Shown here: positions 43,924 to 52,536 of the stretch, piece after piece
Position numbering within the stretch: position 1 is the stretch's first letter
How the letters are laid out: the number at the start of each line of letters is the position of its first letter
DNA from: JAAEKA01 sp049299095
GTDB lineage: Bacteria; Chloroflexota; Anaerolineae; JAAEKA01
Length of the DNA stretch: 64,000 nt
Direction: 5' to 3'
NCBI GenBank assembly: GCA_049299095.1
Contig: JBAQWV010000041.1
Location: forward strand, 62,001-126,000
Translations under genes and position numbers: made by a program
The notes under the pieces: model-generated
Seen by the model: only the letters and a program-made list of their open reading frames with translations
Told to the model about the DNA's origin: nothing
Database searches by the model: none

Positions 43924-45312
43924 ATGTGTTTTATGAAAAGGATTTTTGATTGGCGGTGGCAGATTGGCATGTGTATAGGGACTATATTGCTGGCTGCGTG
44001 CAGTCAGCCCATAGACCGGCAGGCTCTTTTATTAACTTCGCCCTCTGATTCTTCTCCCCATTTAGTCACTCATGCTGAAGACAGTGCGCCGGCTGAATCT
44101 ATCGAACCTACCGTGGTCTTGGTTGAGCCTGAATTGCCTGTTGTAGCACCGGAGACAAGTGTTCCCGCAACCGAGTCAACAGCAACGCCCTTAGCCGCTC
44201 CTGTTACACCGGAAGCAACCGCGGAGCCAGCAGCGCGGCTTACACCGACCGTGGTAGCCATGCGCACGCTGGAGCCGCTGGTGCCCACGGTGGTAGCTGT
44301 GCCGCAGCCTGACCCAATTGCTACCTTACCGACCGACCAAGGCGCAGCGACCAACGAGAACGCTATGGTTGCTGCCTTGCCGCGCCACGCGCGCAGCCGC
44401 GTGGGTGTGGGGGTGCCGCTCTATGTAACGAAGTTTGAGTTCGACGCCAGCCTGGCGAAGCAGCTCGGTATGGGGTGGTATCTCGATTGGAATATTGATG
44501 CAACCCCGGTACAGCTGGATGGGCTGAAGTACGCCCAGCTTTATTCCATGCGCGGCGGCAATATCCCGCTCAAGCTGGATATGATCGCTGACATCGCCGC
44601 GGCCAACCCGGGAGCGTTGTGGCTGGCTGGCAACGAGCCGGACGTGGTCTGGCAGGACAACCAGACGCCGGAACACTACGCGGCGCTATACCATGAGTTT
44701 TACACCGCGGTCAAGGCTGCCGATCCTACCGCGCAAGTAGCAATTGCCGGTGTCTCACAGGTAACACCGCTACGGCTGCAATATCTGGAAGCGATCATGG
44801 CAGCCTACGAACAAGCCTACGGCGAGCCGTTGCCAGTAGATGTATGGAATGTTCATACGTTTATTCTGCGCGAAGAACGCGGCTCGTGGGGCGTCGGTAT
44901 TCCGCCCGGCTTTGACGCCGTAGATCAGGGCATTTTGTGGGAAATCACCGATCACGACAATCTGGAGCTATTCCGTCAACAGATCATTGACTTTCGTCGC
45001 TGGATGGCAAAGCACGGCCAGCGTGACAAGCCCTTGATCGTGACCGAATTCGGGATTTTGATGCCCGCGGAGTACGGATTTCCCCCGGAACAGGTAGCCG
45101 CGTTTATGACTGCTACCTTCGATTATCTGCTTACTGCCACCGATGATCAAATCGGCTACGAGGCTGATGCCAACCGATTGGTACAGCGTCTGTTGTGGTA
45201 CAGCTTGAGCGACAGCGTGTACCCCACCGGCAATCTGGCAGATTTACAGACCGGTGAACTAACAAGCTTGGGCGAGGTCTTTGCGGCTTACACCACCAAG
45301 TTGGAAGATTAA
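43924..45312 (+). CDS. Glycoside hydrolase-like lipoprotein (clan GH-A fold)
   Basis: A 462-residue exported lipoprotein with lipobox ILLAAC (Cys26) and a Thr/Pro/Glu-rich linker to about 150. The catalytic-type domain runs from RVGVGVPLYVTKFE to the end. Two Glu residues fit the GH-A acid/base and nucleophile: WLAGNEPDVVWQD and LIVTEFGIL. I see no close match to a specific CAZy family. The start ATG 43924 is favoured by an AGGA 6 bases upstream; ATG 43933 is the alternative. A tandem paralogue follows. A role in remodelling the exopolysaccharide made by neighbouring genes is inference. Confidence 0.75.
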   Translation: MCFMKRIFDWRWQIGMCIGTILLAACSQPIDRQALLLTSPSDSSPHLVTHAEDSAPAESIEPTVVLVEPELPVVAPETSVPATESTATPLAAPVTPEATAEPAARLTPTVVAMRTLEPLVPTVVAVPQPDPIATLPTDQGAATNENAMVAALPRHARSRVGVGVPLYVTKFEFDASLAKQLGMGWYLDWNIDATPVQLDGLKYAQLYSMRGGNIPLKLDMIADIAAANPGALWLAGNEPDVVWQDNQTPEHYAALYHEFYTAVKAADPTAQVAIAGVSQVTPLRLQYLEAIMAAYEQAYGEPLPVDVWNVHTFILREERGSWGVGIPPGFDAVDQGILWEITDHDNLELFRQQIIDFRRWMAKHGQRDKPLIVTEFGILMPAEYGFPPEQVAAFMTATFDYLLTATDDQIGYEADANRLVQRLLWYSLSDSVYPTGNLADLQTGELTSLGEVFAAYTTKLED

Positions 45313-45366
45313 TCGTAAGCTAAACCAGAAGATCGCATGTGATGGAATGATAACAGGAGATATCTT

Positions 45367-47673
45367 ATGAAACGCCTGCTTAATCTAGCCTTGTTGACAA
45401 CCTTGCTGGCATCGCTTTTCCTGCTGCCGACTTCTGTTGTCCAGGCTGATACGGATGTTCCGCCGCCAACCAACTGCTTGTATCCCTCAGCCGCAGATCG
45501 CTTTGGCATAACGGTGTACTCCTCCGATGAAATCACCCGCTACAACGTGACTCCATTGTCAGCCGGACGCTATCTGAATTGGCGCGCCGATCTGACGCCT
45601 CCCCGCCCGAACGCCATACCGTATTATTTCATGGTACGTGTGGGGGAAAACTCATTTTTTCCCAATGTGGATACTTTGAAATCCGTTGCTTTCAACAATC
45701 CCGGCTCTACCTGGATCGTAGGGAATGAAGCGGATGTGATCTGGCAGGATAACACCACGCCCGCAGCTTATGCGCGTGTCTATCACACGGTCTATAACGC
45801 GATTAAGTCAATTGATCCCACAGCCAAGTTTGTCATAAGCGGTGTTGTTCAGGTTTCACCGTTGCGTTTACATTGGCTTGATTTGGTGTGGGATAGCTAT
45901 TATTCCATGTACGGTACGGAGATTCCTGTTGATATCTGGAATATCCATACTTATATAGCAAATGAGATGCATCAGGAATGGGGATTTGAAATTCCCCCAG
46001 GCATTCCTAATGCTGTTGGATATTCCAATCATCCGGGTACCGATTGGAGCGAAGTAGCAATCACCGGAGCCAGTGGTGGCACCATTCATCAAAGTCGCAT
46101 TCCCGGGGCAAAAGCGACATTTGCGTTTCATGGAGCAGACGTGACTTTGTATCTGTGGACAGGGCCTGACGCAGGTATTGCAGAAATTTATGTTGATCAA
46201 GTGGCAGCGCCAGTGGCCGAAGTAGACCTGTACTCCCAGACGCCAGCCTCAATTGAGTATACCCTCACCGGTTTGGTCGCTCCAGGCGGTATTCTGACGG
46301 ACAGACACAATATTCGCGTGCAGGTTACAGGACGTCGCAACAGCGCAGCAACCGATACATGGATCAAGGTGGATGCTGTTGCCGCACCTTCAACGGCCAG
46401 CCTGCCTGGGGGGCGTTTTGAGGATAACAGCCCGCTGCGGGCGCGTATCATTACCTCGATTGATGCTCACGATAACCTGGAAGTGATCGCCCAGCAAATT
46501 CTCGATTTTCGCCAGTGGATGCTGGAGCATGGTCAGCGCAACAAGCCGCTTATCAACACAGAGCACGGCATCCTGATGACCGAAGACCTCGGCTTTGACT
46601 ATACGCGCGTTCGCACCTTCATGCTCAACAGCTTTAATCTTTTCCTCAACCAACTCGTGGATACCAACCTCGGCTATCCCGCGGACGATAACCGTCTGTT
46701 GCAGGAATGGTTCTGGTTTGCTCTGGCCGTGGACGATTTTGAAGGTCGCACCACAGCAACCGGATTATTCAGCGAAGCGACGCGCACCATCAAGCCACTC
46801 GGCACAGACTTTAGTAATTATGTCAGCGCGTTGGCCCAGAATTACACCGATCTGGAAGTCTATGCGGGCCAGGCCACGCCCTACTGGCCGATTTTTGCCG
46901 GCCAGTCCAGCTTATTGCATATCGAAGCGTTGCTGCGCAATCGTGGTACTATAGCCAGTGGGCCTTTCAATGTGAATTTCCGCGCCGGCAACGGCACTTT
47001 GTTGCAAGCCCTGCCGAATCCTGGCTTGCCCAAACGCTTCGATCCTGGGTACATCGTTCCGGTCAGTTACGACTGGGTCGTACCGATGACCGCCGGACGC
47101 GGCATCAAGATCATTGCCGACGAAGAAAACGTTGTGCCGGAGCCATGCAACCCCAACAACGAATATTACCTATCGATTCCTTTCCAGTCAGGAACCGATC
47201 TGGCGCTAGTCAATCTGCGTACCAATCCTGCCCCGCTGTCCCCAATTCGTCCAGACACCACCACCACGATCCGCTTGCAAGTTGACTTGCGCAACCTCGG
47301 CGGCGTCGGCACCTCTGCCTCACAAGTGCAGGTCAAGTTTTGGCACGGTAACCCCGATGCTGGCGGTCAGCTCATCGGCACACAAACCTTCACCCCGGCC
47401 AATACCACCCTGCCCGTTACCGTCACGCTGGACTGGCCCGATCGTGGTGTCGGACAGTACGAAATTTACGCGCGTGTGGACACTGTCGCGGGCGACACCA
47501 ACTTGCAAAACAACACACAGCACCTGACTGTGCTACAATCCGCTACACTATTCAGTTTCCCAATCACAAAATATAATTTCCGTGAGAGCAGTGCCAACGC
47601 GGGTTCGTATGCCGAAAACTCTTTGTGGGCCGAACCGCGCGCTGCCTTCCCACTGCCCCAACCGGAGCAATAA
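45367..47673 (+). CDS. Secreted glycoside hydrolase-like protein with nested carbohydrate-binding-like insert and CARDB domain
   Basis: A 768-residue exported protein with signal peptide 1-28 (ends VQADTD). The GH-A-like domain repeats the upstream gene: WIVGNEADVIWQD and LINTEHGILM keep both Glu residues, though NEP became NEA and TEFG became TEHG. Between IPPGIPNAVG and DAHDNLEVIAQQ a 135-residue beta-rich module is inserted (HQSRIPGAKATFAFHGADVT, GIAEIYVDQVAA, NIRVQVTGRRNSA), resembling a jelly-roll carbohydrate-binding domain. After the GH domain a region of Ig-like beta strands leads to a CARDB adhesion module (about 620-740). AACAGGAGAT precedes the ATG. Four bases separate its end from the next gene. 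Confidence 0.75.
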   Translation: MKRLLNLALLTTLLASLFLLPTSVVQADTDVPPPTNCLYPSAADRFGITVYSSDEITRYNVTPLSAGRYLNWRADLTPPRPNAIPYYFMVRVGENSFFPNVDTLKSVAFNNPGSTWIVGNEADVIWQDNTTPAAYARVYHTVYNAIKSIDPTAKFVISGVVQVSPLRLHWLDLVWDSYYSMYGTEIPVDIWNIHTYIANEMHQEWGFEIPPGIPNAVGYSNHPGTDWSEVAITGASGGTIHQSRIPGAKATFAFHGADVTLYLWTGPDAGIAEIYVDQVAAPVAEVDLYSQTPASIEYTLTGLVAPGGILTDRHNIRVQVTGRRNSAATDTWIKVDAVAAPSTASLPGGRFEDNSPLRARIITSIDAHDNLEVIAQQILDFRQWMLEHGQRNKPLINTEHGILMTEDLGFDYTRVRTFMLNSFNLFLNQLVDTNLGYPADDNRLLQEWFWFALAVDDFEGRTTATGLFSEATRTIKPLGTDFSNYVSALAQNYTDLEVYAGQATPYWPIFAGQSSLLHIEALLRNRGTIASGPFNVNFRAGNGTLLQALPNPGLPKRFDPGYIVPVSYDWVVPMTAGRGIKIIADEENVVPEPCNPNNEYYLSIPFQSGTDLALVNLRTNPAPLSPIRPDTTTTIRLQVDLRNLGGVGTSASQVQVKFWHGNPDAGGQLIGTQTFTPANTTLPVTVTLDWPDRGVGQYEIYARVDTVAGDTNLQNNTQHLTVLQSATLFSFPITKYNFRESSANAGSYAENSLWAEPRAAFPLPQPEQ

Positions 47674-47676
47674 CCT

Positions 47677-48504
47677 ATGCCTAATCAATCATCATCACCG
47701 CAACGCAGTTCTGCTGCGCGCCTTATCAGCTTTGTCTTCGTCGGCATTCTGATTCTGGGTTTTCTAGCCGCACTACCCGCCGCATGGGCGCTGCCCGCTC
47801 AAATCCCTGATTCGCAGACCGTGCCAACATTGACCCCGACGCGCCCCAGCGGCGGCGGCTCACAGCCCACCGCCACATCACCTTCCGGCGGCGGTTCGCC
47901 CACGAACACCCCCCAACCCGGCGCCACGGCAACCCCCGTGCCGCCCCCCGGCGCCACAGCGACCGCCACACCGCCCCCCGGCTCCACAGCAACACCGACG
48001 CCAACGGCCACCGTCACACCGACTGCGACACCAACGCTGGTGCCCGCGCCGATTCAGCCCGCGTCGCAGTCGTGCTGGACAATTCCGACCCCCGGCTTCC
48101 AGCCAGAGCAGGCGTTGAGCGCGTCTTGGACCGCCGAAAGCGATCAGTACCTGGTGATGCCGGGTCAAACGATTACCCTGCGTCTGATTGTCAAAAACAC
48201 CGGCACGAACCAGCTTGCCAACCTGACCGTCTGTAATCCGATCATGACGGGGCTGGTGGTAGGCAAGCCAACAAGCACGCAGGGTCGTGTCTGGGTCGAA
48301 CAGCCCGGCATTGTCGCCCAATTAGGCAACCTGGCAGCTGGCAGCACTGCGCGCATTGACGTTAAGTTGTCCATTCCTGCCACGCAGCCGCTGGGCGGCG
48401 TCATCGAGAATCAAGGCTGGCTGTTCAGCGGCAACCAACGTTCCAGCACCAACCTGCTGACTTGGGCCTTGCCGCCCGCCTACTTGCCGAAAACAGGGCA
48501 GTGA
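47677..48504 (+). CDS. DUF11-like surface protein with Pro/Thr linker ending in LPKTGQ
   Basis: A 275-residue protein. Signal or anchor helix about 15-40, then a low-complexity stalk (50-125) of PTLTPTRPSGGG and repeated PPPGATATATPPPGSTATPT blocks. Residues 140-265 form one beta-sandwich of the DUF11/conserved-repeat type (LRLIVKNTGTNQLANLTVCN, LGNLAAGSTARIDVKL). The protein ends AYLPKTGQ, an LPXTG sortase motif exactly at the C-terminus, without the usual hydrophobic helix and basic tail. A sortase gene lies in the same cluster at 39276. Function: probably an exported structural protein. Possible downstream frameshift should be considered (see findings). Confidence 0.75.
   Translation: MPNQSSSPQRSSAARLISFVFVGILILGFLAALPAAWALPAQIPDSQTVPTLTPTRPSGGGSQPTATSPSGGGSPTNTPQPGATATPVPPPGATATATPPPGSTATPTPTATVTPTATPTLVPAPIQPASQSCWTIPTPGFQPEQALSASWTAESDQYLVMPGQTITLRLIVKNTGTNQLANLTVCNPIMTGLVVGKPTSTQGRVWVEQPGIVAQLGNLAAGSTARIDVKLSIPATQPLGGVIENQGWLFSGNQRSSTNLLTWALPPAYLPKTGQ
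47890..48020 (+). repeat. Low-complexity Pro/Thr/Ala-coding repeat
   Basis: CCCCCCCGGCGCCACAGC-like units are repeated with small changes, coding PPPG(A/S)TAT and PTPTATVTPTAT. This unstable, GC-rich tract is the stalk of the DUF11-like protein. Confidence 0.75.
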
Positions 48505-48524
48505 TAATCTGTCGGTCAAGACCG

Positions 48525-50012
48525 ATGCACCGTTTTTCGTATCTTGAAAGGCTGCCAATACTGGTCTTCGGACTGGCATTGGCAGCCTATGGTTTAACCG
48601 CTCCTGCCGGTTTGACATGGGCCAACGCCAGCGCGGACGGTGGCGACCTCGCCACTGCCGCACTAGTACGCGGTGTTCCCCATCCCACTGGCTACCCCAC
48701 CTGGACACTGCTGGCAATTCTGTGCAGCAAGCTGCCCTTCGGCGCGCCCATCTGGCGCATCACCCTGCTGTCCATGCTCAGCGGCGCGGCCGCGGCGGCA
48801 TTAGTGACAGCCACCGTGCCGCGGTTGCTGGGTTCCCGCAACTTGGCAACTACCATGGCCGCGGCGCTGGCCGGCCTGACCCTCGCTCTGTCACCACTGC
48901 TGTGGGGACAAGCCATTGTCATCGAAGTCTACACGCTGCACGCCGCGCTGGCCGCGGCCATTCTTTGGGCATTAGTGCGCTGGCAGTCGGCCCCACAGCG
49001 GCGGTGGGCCGCCCTGACAGGCGCGTTGTTCGGCGTCGGCCTCGGCAATCACCTAACCCTGATCTGGCTGCTGCCCGCCGCGCTCGCCGTAGCCTGGCCC
49101 CACCGCCGTACCTGGCCGGTCTTTTTGGCTGCGCTGCTGGCCGGGCTGACGGTCTACATCTATTTGCCCCTCGCATCCGCGGGCAATCCGCCAGTCAATT
49201 GGGGCCAGCCGCACACCCTGAACGGCTTCTGGTGGCTCGTATCGGGCCAGTTGTACCACGGCTACGCCTTCGCCGTTCCGTGGCCGACTGTGCCCGCCCG
49301 CGTGGCCGCGTGGACGCGCGAGCTGTGGCGCGACTTCATGCCCTGGGGCGTGATCGCGGCCCTGGCCGGTTTTGGCTTGCTGTACGCGCGCCAGCGCGCC
49401 CTGACACTCGGCATGGCGTTCAGTTTGCTGCTCAGCCTGCTTTGGGCAATCGGCTACAACACCAGCGATTCGCTGCTATTTGCCCTGCCCGGCTGGGTTA
49501 TCATCGCGCTCTGGCTGGGAGTGGGCCTGGCTGCGGCGCTGAACTGGCTGGCCGCGCGTTGGCCGCATCGTCTGGGACTGGTCGTGCTGTTGACTGCTGC
49601 GCTGGTGCTGGCTCCGGCTGCCCTCCGTTGGCCAAACCTCAACCTGCGCCACGACCAGAATGCAGAACAGTTTTACCAGCAAGTGCTAGCCGCCCTGGAG
49701 CCGGACGCCGTAGTGCTGACCGCGGGTGACCGCGCCACCTTTGCGTTGTGGTATGCACGCTACGGCCTGCGGTTGCGTCCCGATGTTGCACCAGTCAGCC
49801 ATGCACTGTGGGCGCTGCCCAGCTATCGCGCCACAGTCATCGCCCAGCACCCCGCGCTGTCCAGCCTGGCCGCCGCGGATTGGCCCCAATTTACCCAGCC
49901 GCTGTATTGGGCGGAAACAGGCGCAGCCCCCCCCGCTCTGCCCGGCCTGACGCCTGTACAGACCGCATCTGGCGATGGTTGGATCGTGTGGCGCTTGCTC
50001 CCCACCGATTGA
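48525..50012 (+). CDS. DUF2723 family membrane protein
   Basis: A 495-residue polytopic protein with about ten to twelve helices. The loop after the first helix has the acidic GGDLATAALVRG and the family motif HPTGYPTWTLLAILCSK. A soluble C-terminal third (about 370-495) ends WIVWRLLPTD. It is the paralogue of the edge gene at 1-1519. It may transfer a sugar from a lipid carrier to exported protein, by analogy with TMEM260; this is inference. ATG 48525 was chosen; a TTG at 48462 inside the upstream gene is less likely. The Shine-Dalgarno signal is poor, suggesting translational coupling to the DUF11-like gene. Confidence 0.85.
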   Translation: MHRFSYLERLPILVFGLALAAYGLTAPAGLTWANASADGGDLATAALVRGVPHPTGYPTWTLLAILCSKLPFGAPIWRITLLSMLSGAAAAALVTATVPRLLGSRNLATTMAAALAGLTLALSPLLWGQAIVIEVYTLHAALAAAILWALVRWQSAPQRRWAALTGALFGVGLGNHLTLIWLLPAALAVAWPHRRTWPVFLAALLAGLTVYIYLPLASAGNPPVNWGQPHTLNGFWWLVSGQLYHGYAFAVPWPTVPARVAAWTRELWRDFMPWGVIAALAGFGLLYARQRALTLGMAFSLLLSLLWAIGYNTSDSLLFALPGWVIIALWLGVGLAAALNWLAARWPHRLGLVVLLTAALVLAPAALRWPNLNLRHDQNAEQFYQQVLAALEPDAVVLTAGDRATFALWYARYGLRLRPDVAPVSHALWALPSYRATVIAQHPALSSLAAADWPQFTQPLYWAETGAAPPALPGLTPVQTASGDGWIVWRLLPTD

Positions 50013-50025
50013 TGTCTGTGCGGGC

Positions 50026-50050
50026 CATTCTGGCGCTTGCCAGAATGTTT
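50026..50050 (+). terminator. Hairpin after DUF2723 gene
   Basis: Nine-base arms 50026-50034 and 50039-50047 (CATTCTGGC/GCCAGAATG), tetraloop GCTT, followed by TTT. It may terminate or attenuate before the DUF4012 gene. Confidence 0.6.
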
Positions 50051-50072
50051 ACCCTGTGGTAGGTTACACGTT

Positions 50073-52022
50073 ATGACTGTCAACCCTGTTTCTTCTTCCT
50101 CACCGCGTCGCTTTTCCTGGAAAACCATCCTGGCCATGCTGGCTATCGTGCTGGCCGTGGTCGCTGTGTTGCTAGCTGTGCGCGTGATACGCGCGGCCAA
50201 CGCGGCACGCTCGGCCATGAACGAACTGCAAGTCCTGCAAGACCTCGACCCGGCACTCATCACCAGCCTCGATCCGTCCACCTTGCGCGATCTGCGTGAC
50301 CGCTTCGCTCGTCTTGAAGGCGATTTCACCATCATTGAGCGTCAGGCCGGGCCATTTTTGCCCTTGACGCGTCACATGGGTTGGCTGCCGCGCTATAGTG
50401 CCGAAGCGCAGGCCGCGCCAGCCTTGCTCGATTTAGCGCAGAATGTGGCGACCGCTGGCCGCGCGGGCATGGACGGCGCAGCGGTGATCGCGGAAGCCCT
50501 GAAAGCACAGGAAACTGGCGGCAGCGCACTGGCACGGCTGGTTCCAGCCCTGCAACAGACACAGCCGAGCTGGCAGGAAGTGGACGATGCACTGGTTGCC
50601 GTGGCCGCAGCGCGCAGCCACCTGGATTTGACCAGCCTCGACCCGCGTTTGACCCACCAACTGCAACAGCTCGACACCTATTTGCCCCTGCTGCAAACCG
50701 GGTCGGCGCTGGCGCGCCTGGCCCCGCAGTTGCTCGGCGCAGAAGGCGCAAAGACCTACCTGGTATTGCCACAGAACAGCGATGAACTGCGCCCCACTGG
50801 TGGCTTCATCAGCGGCGTCGGCCTGCTGCCACTTGACCGCGGCGAGCTGGGTGAGGTGGATTTCGAGGACAGCTACACGATCTACAACGACCAGGTGGAT
50901 CACCCACTGGCCCCCGCCGATCTGGAAGCGACGATGGGCGCGCAGATTTTACTCTTCCGCGACGCCAATTGGTCGGTGGATTTCCCGGCGTCCGCGGGCG
51001 TGGCCCAGGCGCTCTATCAACTCGATACCGGTCGCAGCACCGATGGCGTTATTGCTTTTGATCTGGTCGCCACGCAACGCTTGATGGCCGGGCTGGAGCC
51101 GCTGACCCTGCCAGGCTATCAGGAGCCGCTCACCACCGGCAACGTCCTCGCGGCCCTGCGCGCGGTCTGGAACGAACCATTAACCACGGAAGGCACCGCC
51201 AGTCAAAGCACCACCTCCGACTGGTGGCTGCATCGCAAGGACTTCATGGGCGATCTGGCCGCGGCCGCGCGTACCAAACTAGAAGCCGGACAGGTGGACA
51301 TGGGCAAGCTGGCGCAAGCGTTGTACAGCAGCTTACAGGAAAAGCATCTCCTGCTGGCGATGAATGACCCCGCCGTGCAGGCCTTGCTGGATGAAGCCGG
51401 TTGGAGCGGCAAGGTGACGCCGGGCGATGGTGATTATCTGTTAGTGGTAGATAGCAACATCGGCTGGAACAAGGTCAACAGCGTGGTGCAACGCAACACC
51501 AACTACACCATTACGCCGAACGCCGACGGCAGCGCCCGTGCCCAACTAGAATTGGTCTATCAGCATACCGGCACAACCTCCGCCGACCTGTGTGTACACG
51601 TGGCGCGCTACGGCGATTCCTATGAGGACATGGTGCGCCGCTGCTATTTCAACTATCTACGCGTGCTGGTACCAGACGGGGCAAAACTGGTGCAGGCGGA
51701 GGGTTTCAACGAGCCAACGGCCAGCACGCAGCGCGGTGAGCGTAACACCACGCAGTTCGCCGGTAATCTGACCGTGCCGCCAGGTGAAACCCGTCGCGTC
51801 CTGTTGACCTACGACCTGCCCGCGGGTCTGGTCACGCCCAACGCCTATCATCTGCGCATCCAAAAGCAGCCGGGCATTCCAGCCTGGCCGGCGCGCGTGG
51901 TGGTGGCTGATCCCGTGGGGGGCTGGCAAACTGCTGCCGCGGGGAGCAAACCAACCGACGCGGGCTTGCTGACACCGGTCGAGCTGAGCCGCGATACCGA
52001 TTTGGTCTGGACGCGACCCTAG
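50073..52022 (+). CDS. DUF4012 domain-containing membrane protein
   Basis: A 649-residue protein with one N-terminal transmembrane helix (about 15-38). The extracellular part begins with a helical region and then has the DUF4012 signature VLPQNSDELRPTGGFISGVG, with SYTIYNDQVDHPLAP and ILLFRDANWSVDFPASA. C-terminal beta-rich segment resembling the tail of other DUF4012 proteins (LTYDLPAGLVTPNAYHLRIQ). The domain is common in Actinobacteria and Chloroflexi next to polysaccharide and sortase genes; its role is unknown. ATG 50073 was chosen over an in-frame ATG within the hairpin region at 50037. Confidence 0.85.
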   Translation: MTVNPVSSSSPRRFSWKTILAMLAIVLAVVAVLLAVRVIRAANAARSAMNELQVLQDLDPALITSLDPSTLRDLRDRFARLEGDFTIIERQAGPFLPLTRHMGWLPRYSAEAQAAPALLDLAQNVATAGRAGMDGAAVIAEALKAQETGGSALARLVPALQQTQPSWQEVDDALVAVAAARSHLDLTSLDPRLTHQLQQLDTYLPLLQTGSALARLAPQLLGAEGAKTYLVLPQNSDELRPTGGFISGVGLLPLDRGELGEVDFEDSYTIYNDQVDHPLAPADLEATMGAQILLFRDANWSVDFPASAGVAQALYQLDTGRSTDGVIAFDLVATQRLMAGLEPLTLPGYQEPLTTGNVLAALRAVWNEPLTTEGTASQSTTSDWWLHRKDFMGDLAAAARTKLEAGQVDMGKLAQALYSSLQEKHLLLAMNDPAVQALLDEAGWSGKVTPGDGDYLLVVDSNIGWNKVNSVVQRNTNYTITPNADGSARAQLELVYQHTGTTSADLCVHVARYGDSYEDMVRRCYFNYLRVLVPDGAKLVQAEGFNEPTASTQRGERNTTQFAGNLTVPPGETRRVLLTYDLPAGLVTPNAYHLRIQKQPGIPAWPARVVVADPVGGWQTAAAGSKPTDAGLLTPVELSRDTDLVWTRP

Positions 52023-52056
52023 CGCGCCCCGTGGCGCACCCATTCAGGAGCAATTT

Positions 52057-52536
52057 GTGCGAGGACGGTTCCTTCTTTTCTGCTTGATCATTTGTCTGAG
52101 CCTCAGCGCGGTCTGGGCCAGTACGGCCGCGGCCAGTGGTCGCCCGCAGGGCAAGCCCGGCCAGCCAATTGTAATTAGCTGGTCCACCGAGACCGAAGTC
52201 AACACCGCCGGGTTCAATGTGTACCGCGCGCTGTCCGAGGATGGCCCGTGGGAAAAAATCAACGACCGGCTAATCCCCGGTTCGTCCGATCCTTTGCGCG
52301 GCGGCAACTACACCTTCACCGATAGTAAGGTGCAAGCGGGCATCACCTACTGGTACGAACTGGAGGAAGTCGAACTGAGCGGCCAAACCACGCGGCTGGA
52401 GCGCACTAAAGCCACCGCGCGCGGCACTGGCTTGTTCGATGGCCTGCAATGCTTCGGTGGCTTGTCCGCGCTGACCGTCTTCAGCCTGGGATTGGTCTGG
52501 ACGCAGCGGCGCAAGGTAGCTTATGGCTATTCCTGA
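52057..52536 (+). CDS. FN3-like exported protein with C-terminal membrane helix
   Basis: A 159-residue protein starting at GTG 52057 after AGGAGC. Signal peptide 1-26 (ends AAASG), one fibronectin III-like domain (about 32-120: VISWSTETEVNTAGFNVYR, GITYWYELEEVELSG), then a hydrophobic helix (about 132-148) and RRK-rich tail. The helix plus basic tail is a membrane-retention or sorting-type end. Its last 14 bases overlap the start of the B12 radical SAM gene. Confidence 0.7.
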   Translation: MRGRFLLFCLIICLSLSAVWASTAAASGRPQGKPGQPIVISWSTETEVNTAGFNVYRALSEDGPWEKINDRLIPGSSDPLRGGNYTFTDSKVQAGITYWYELEEVELSGQTTRLERTKATARGTGLFDGLQCFGGLSALTVFSLGLVWTQRRKVAYGYS

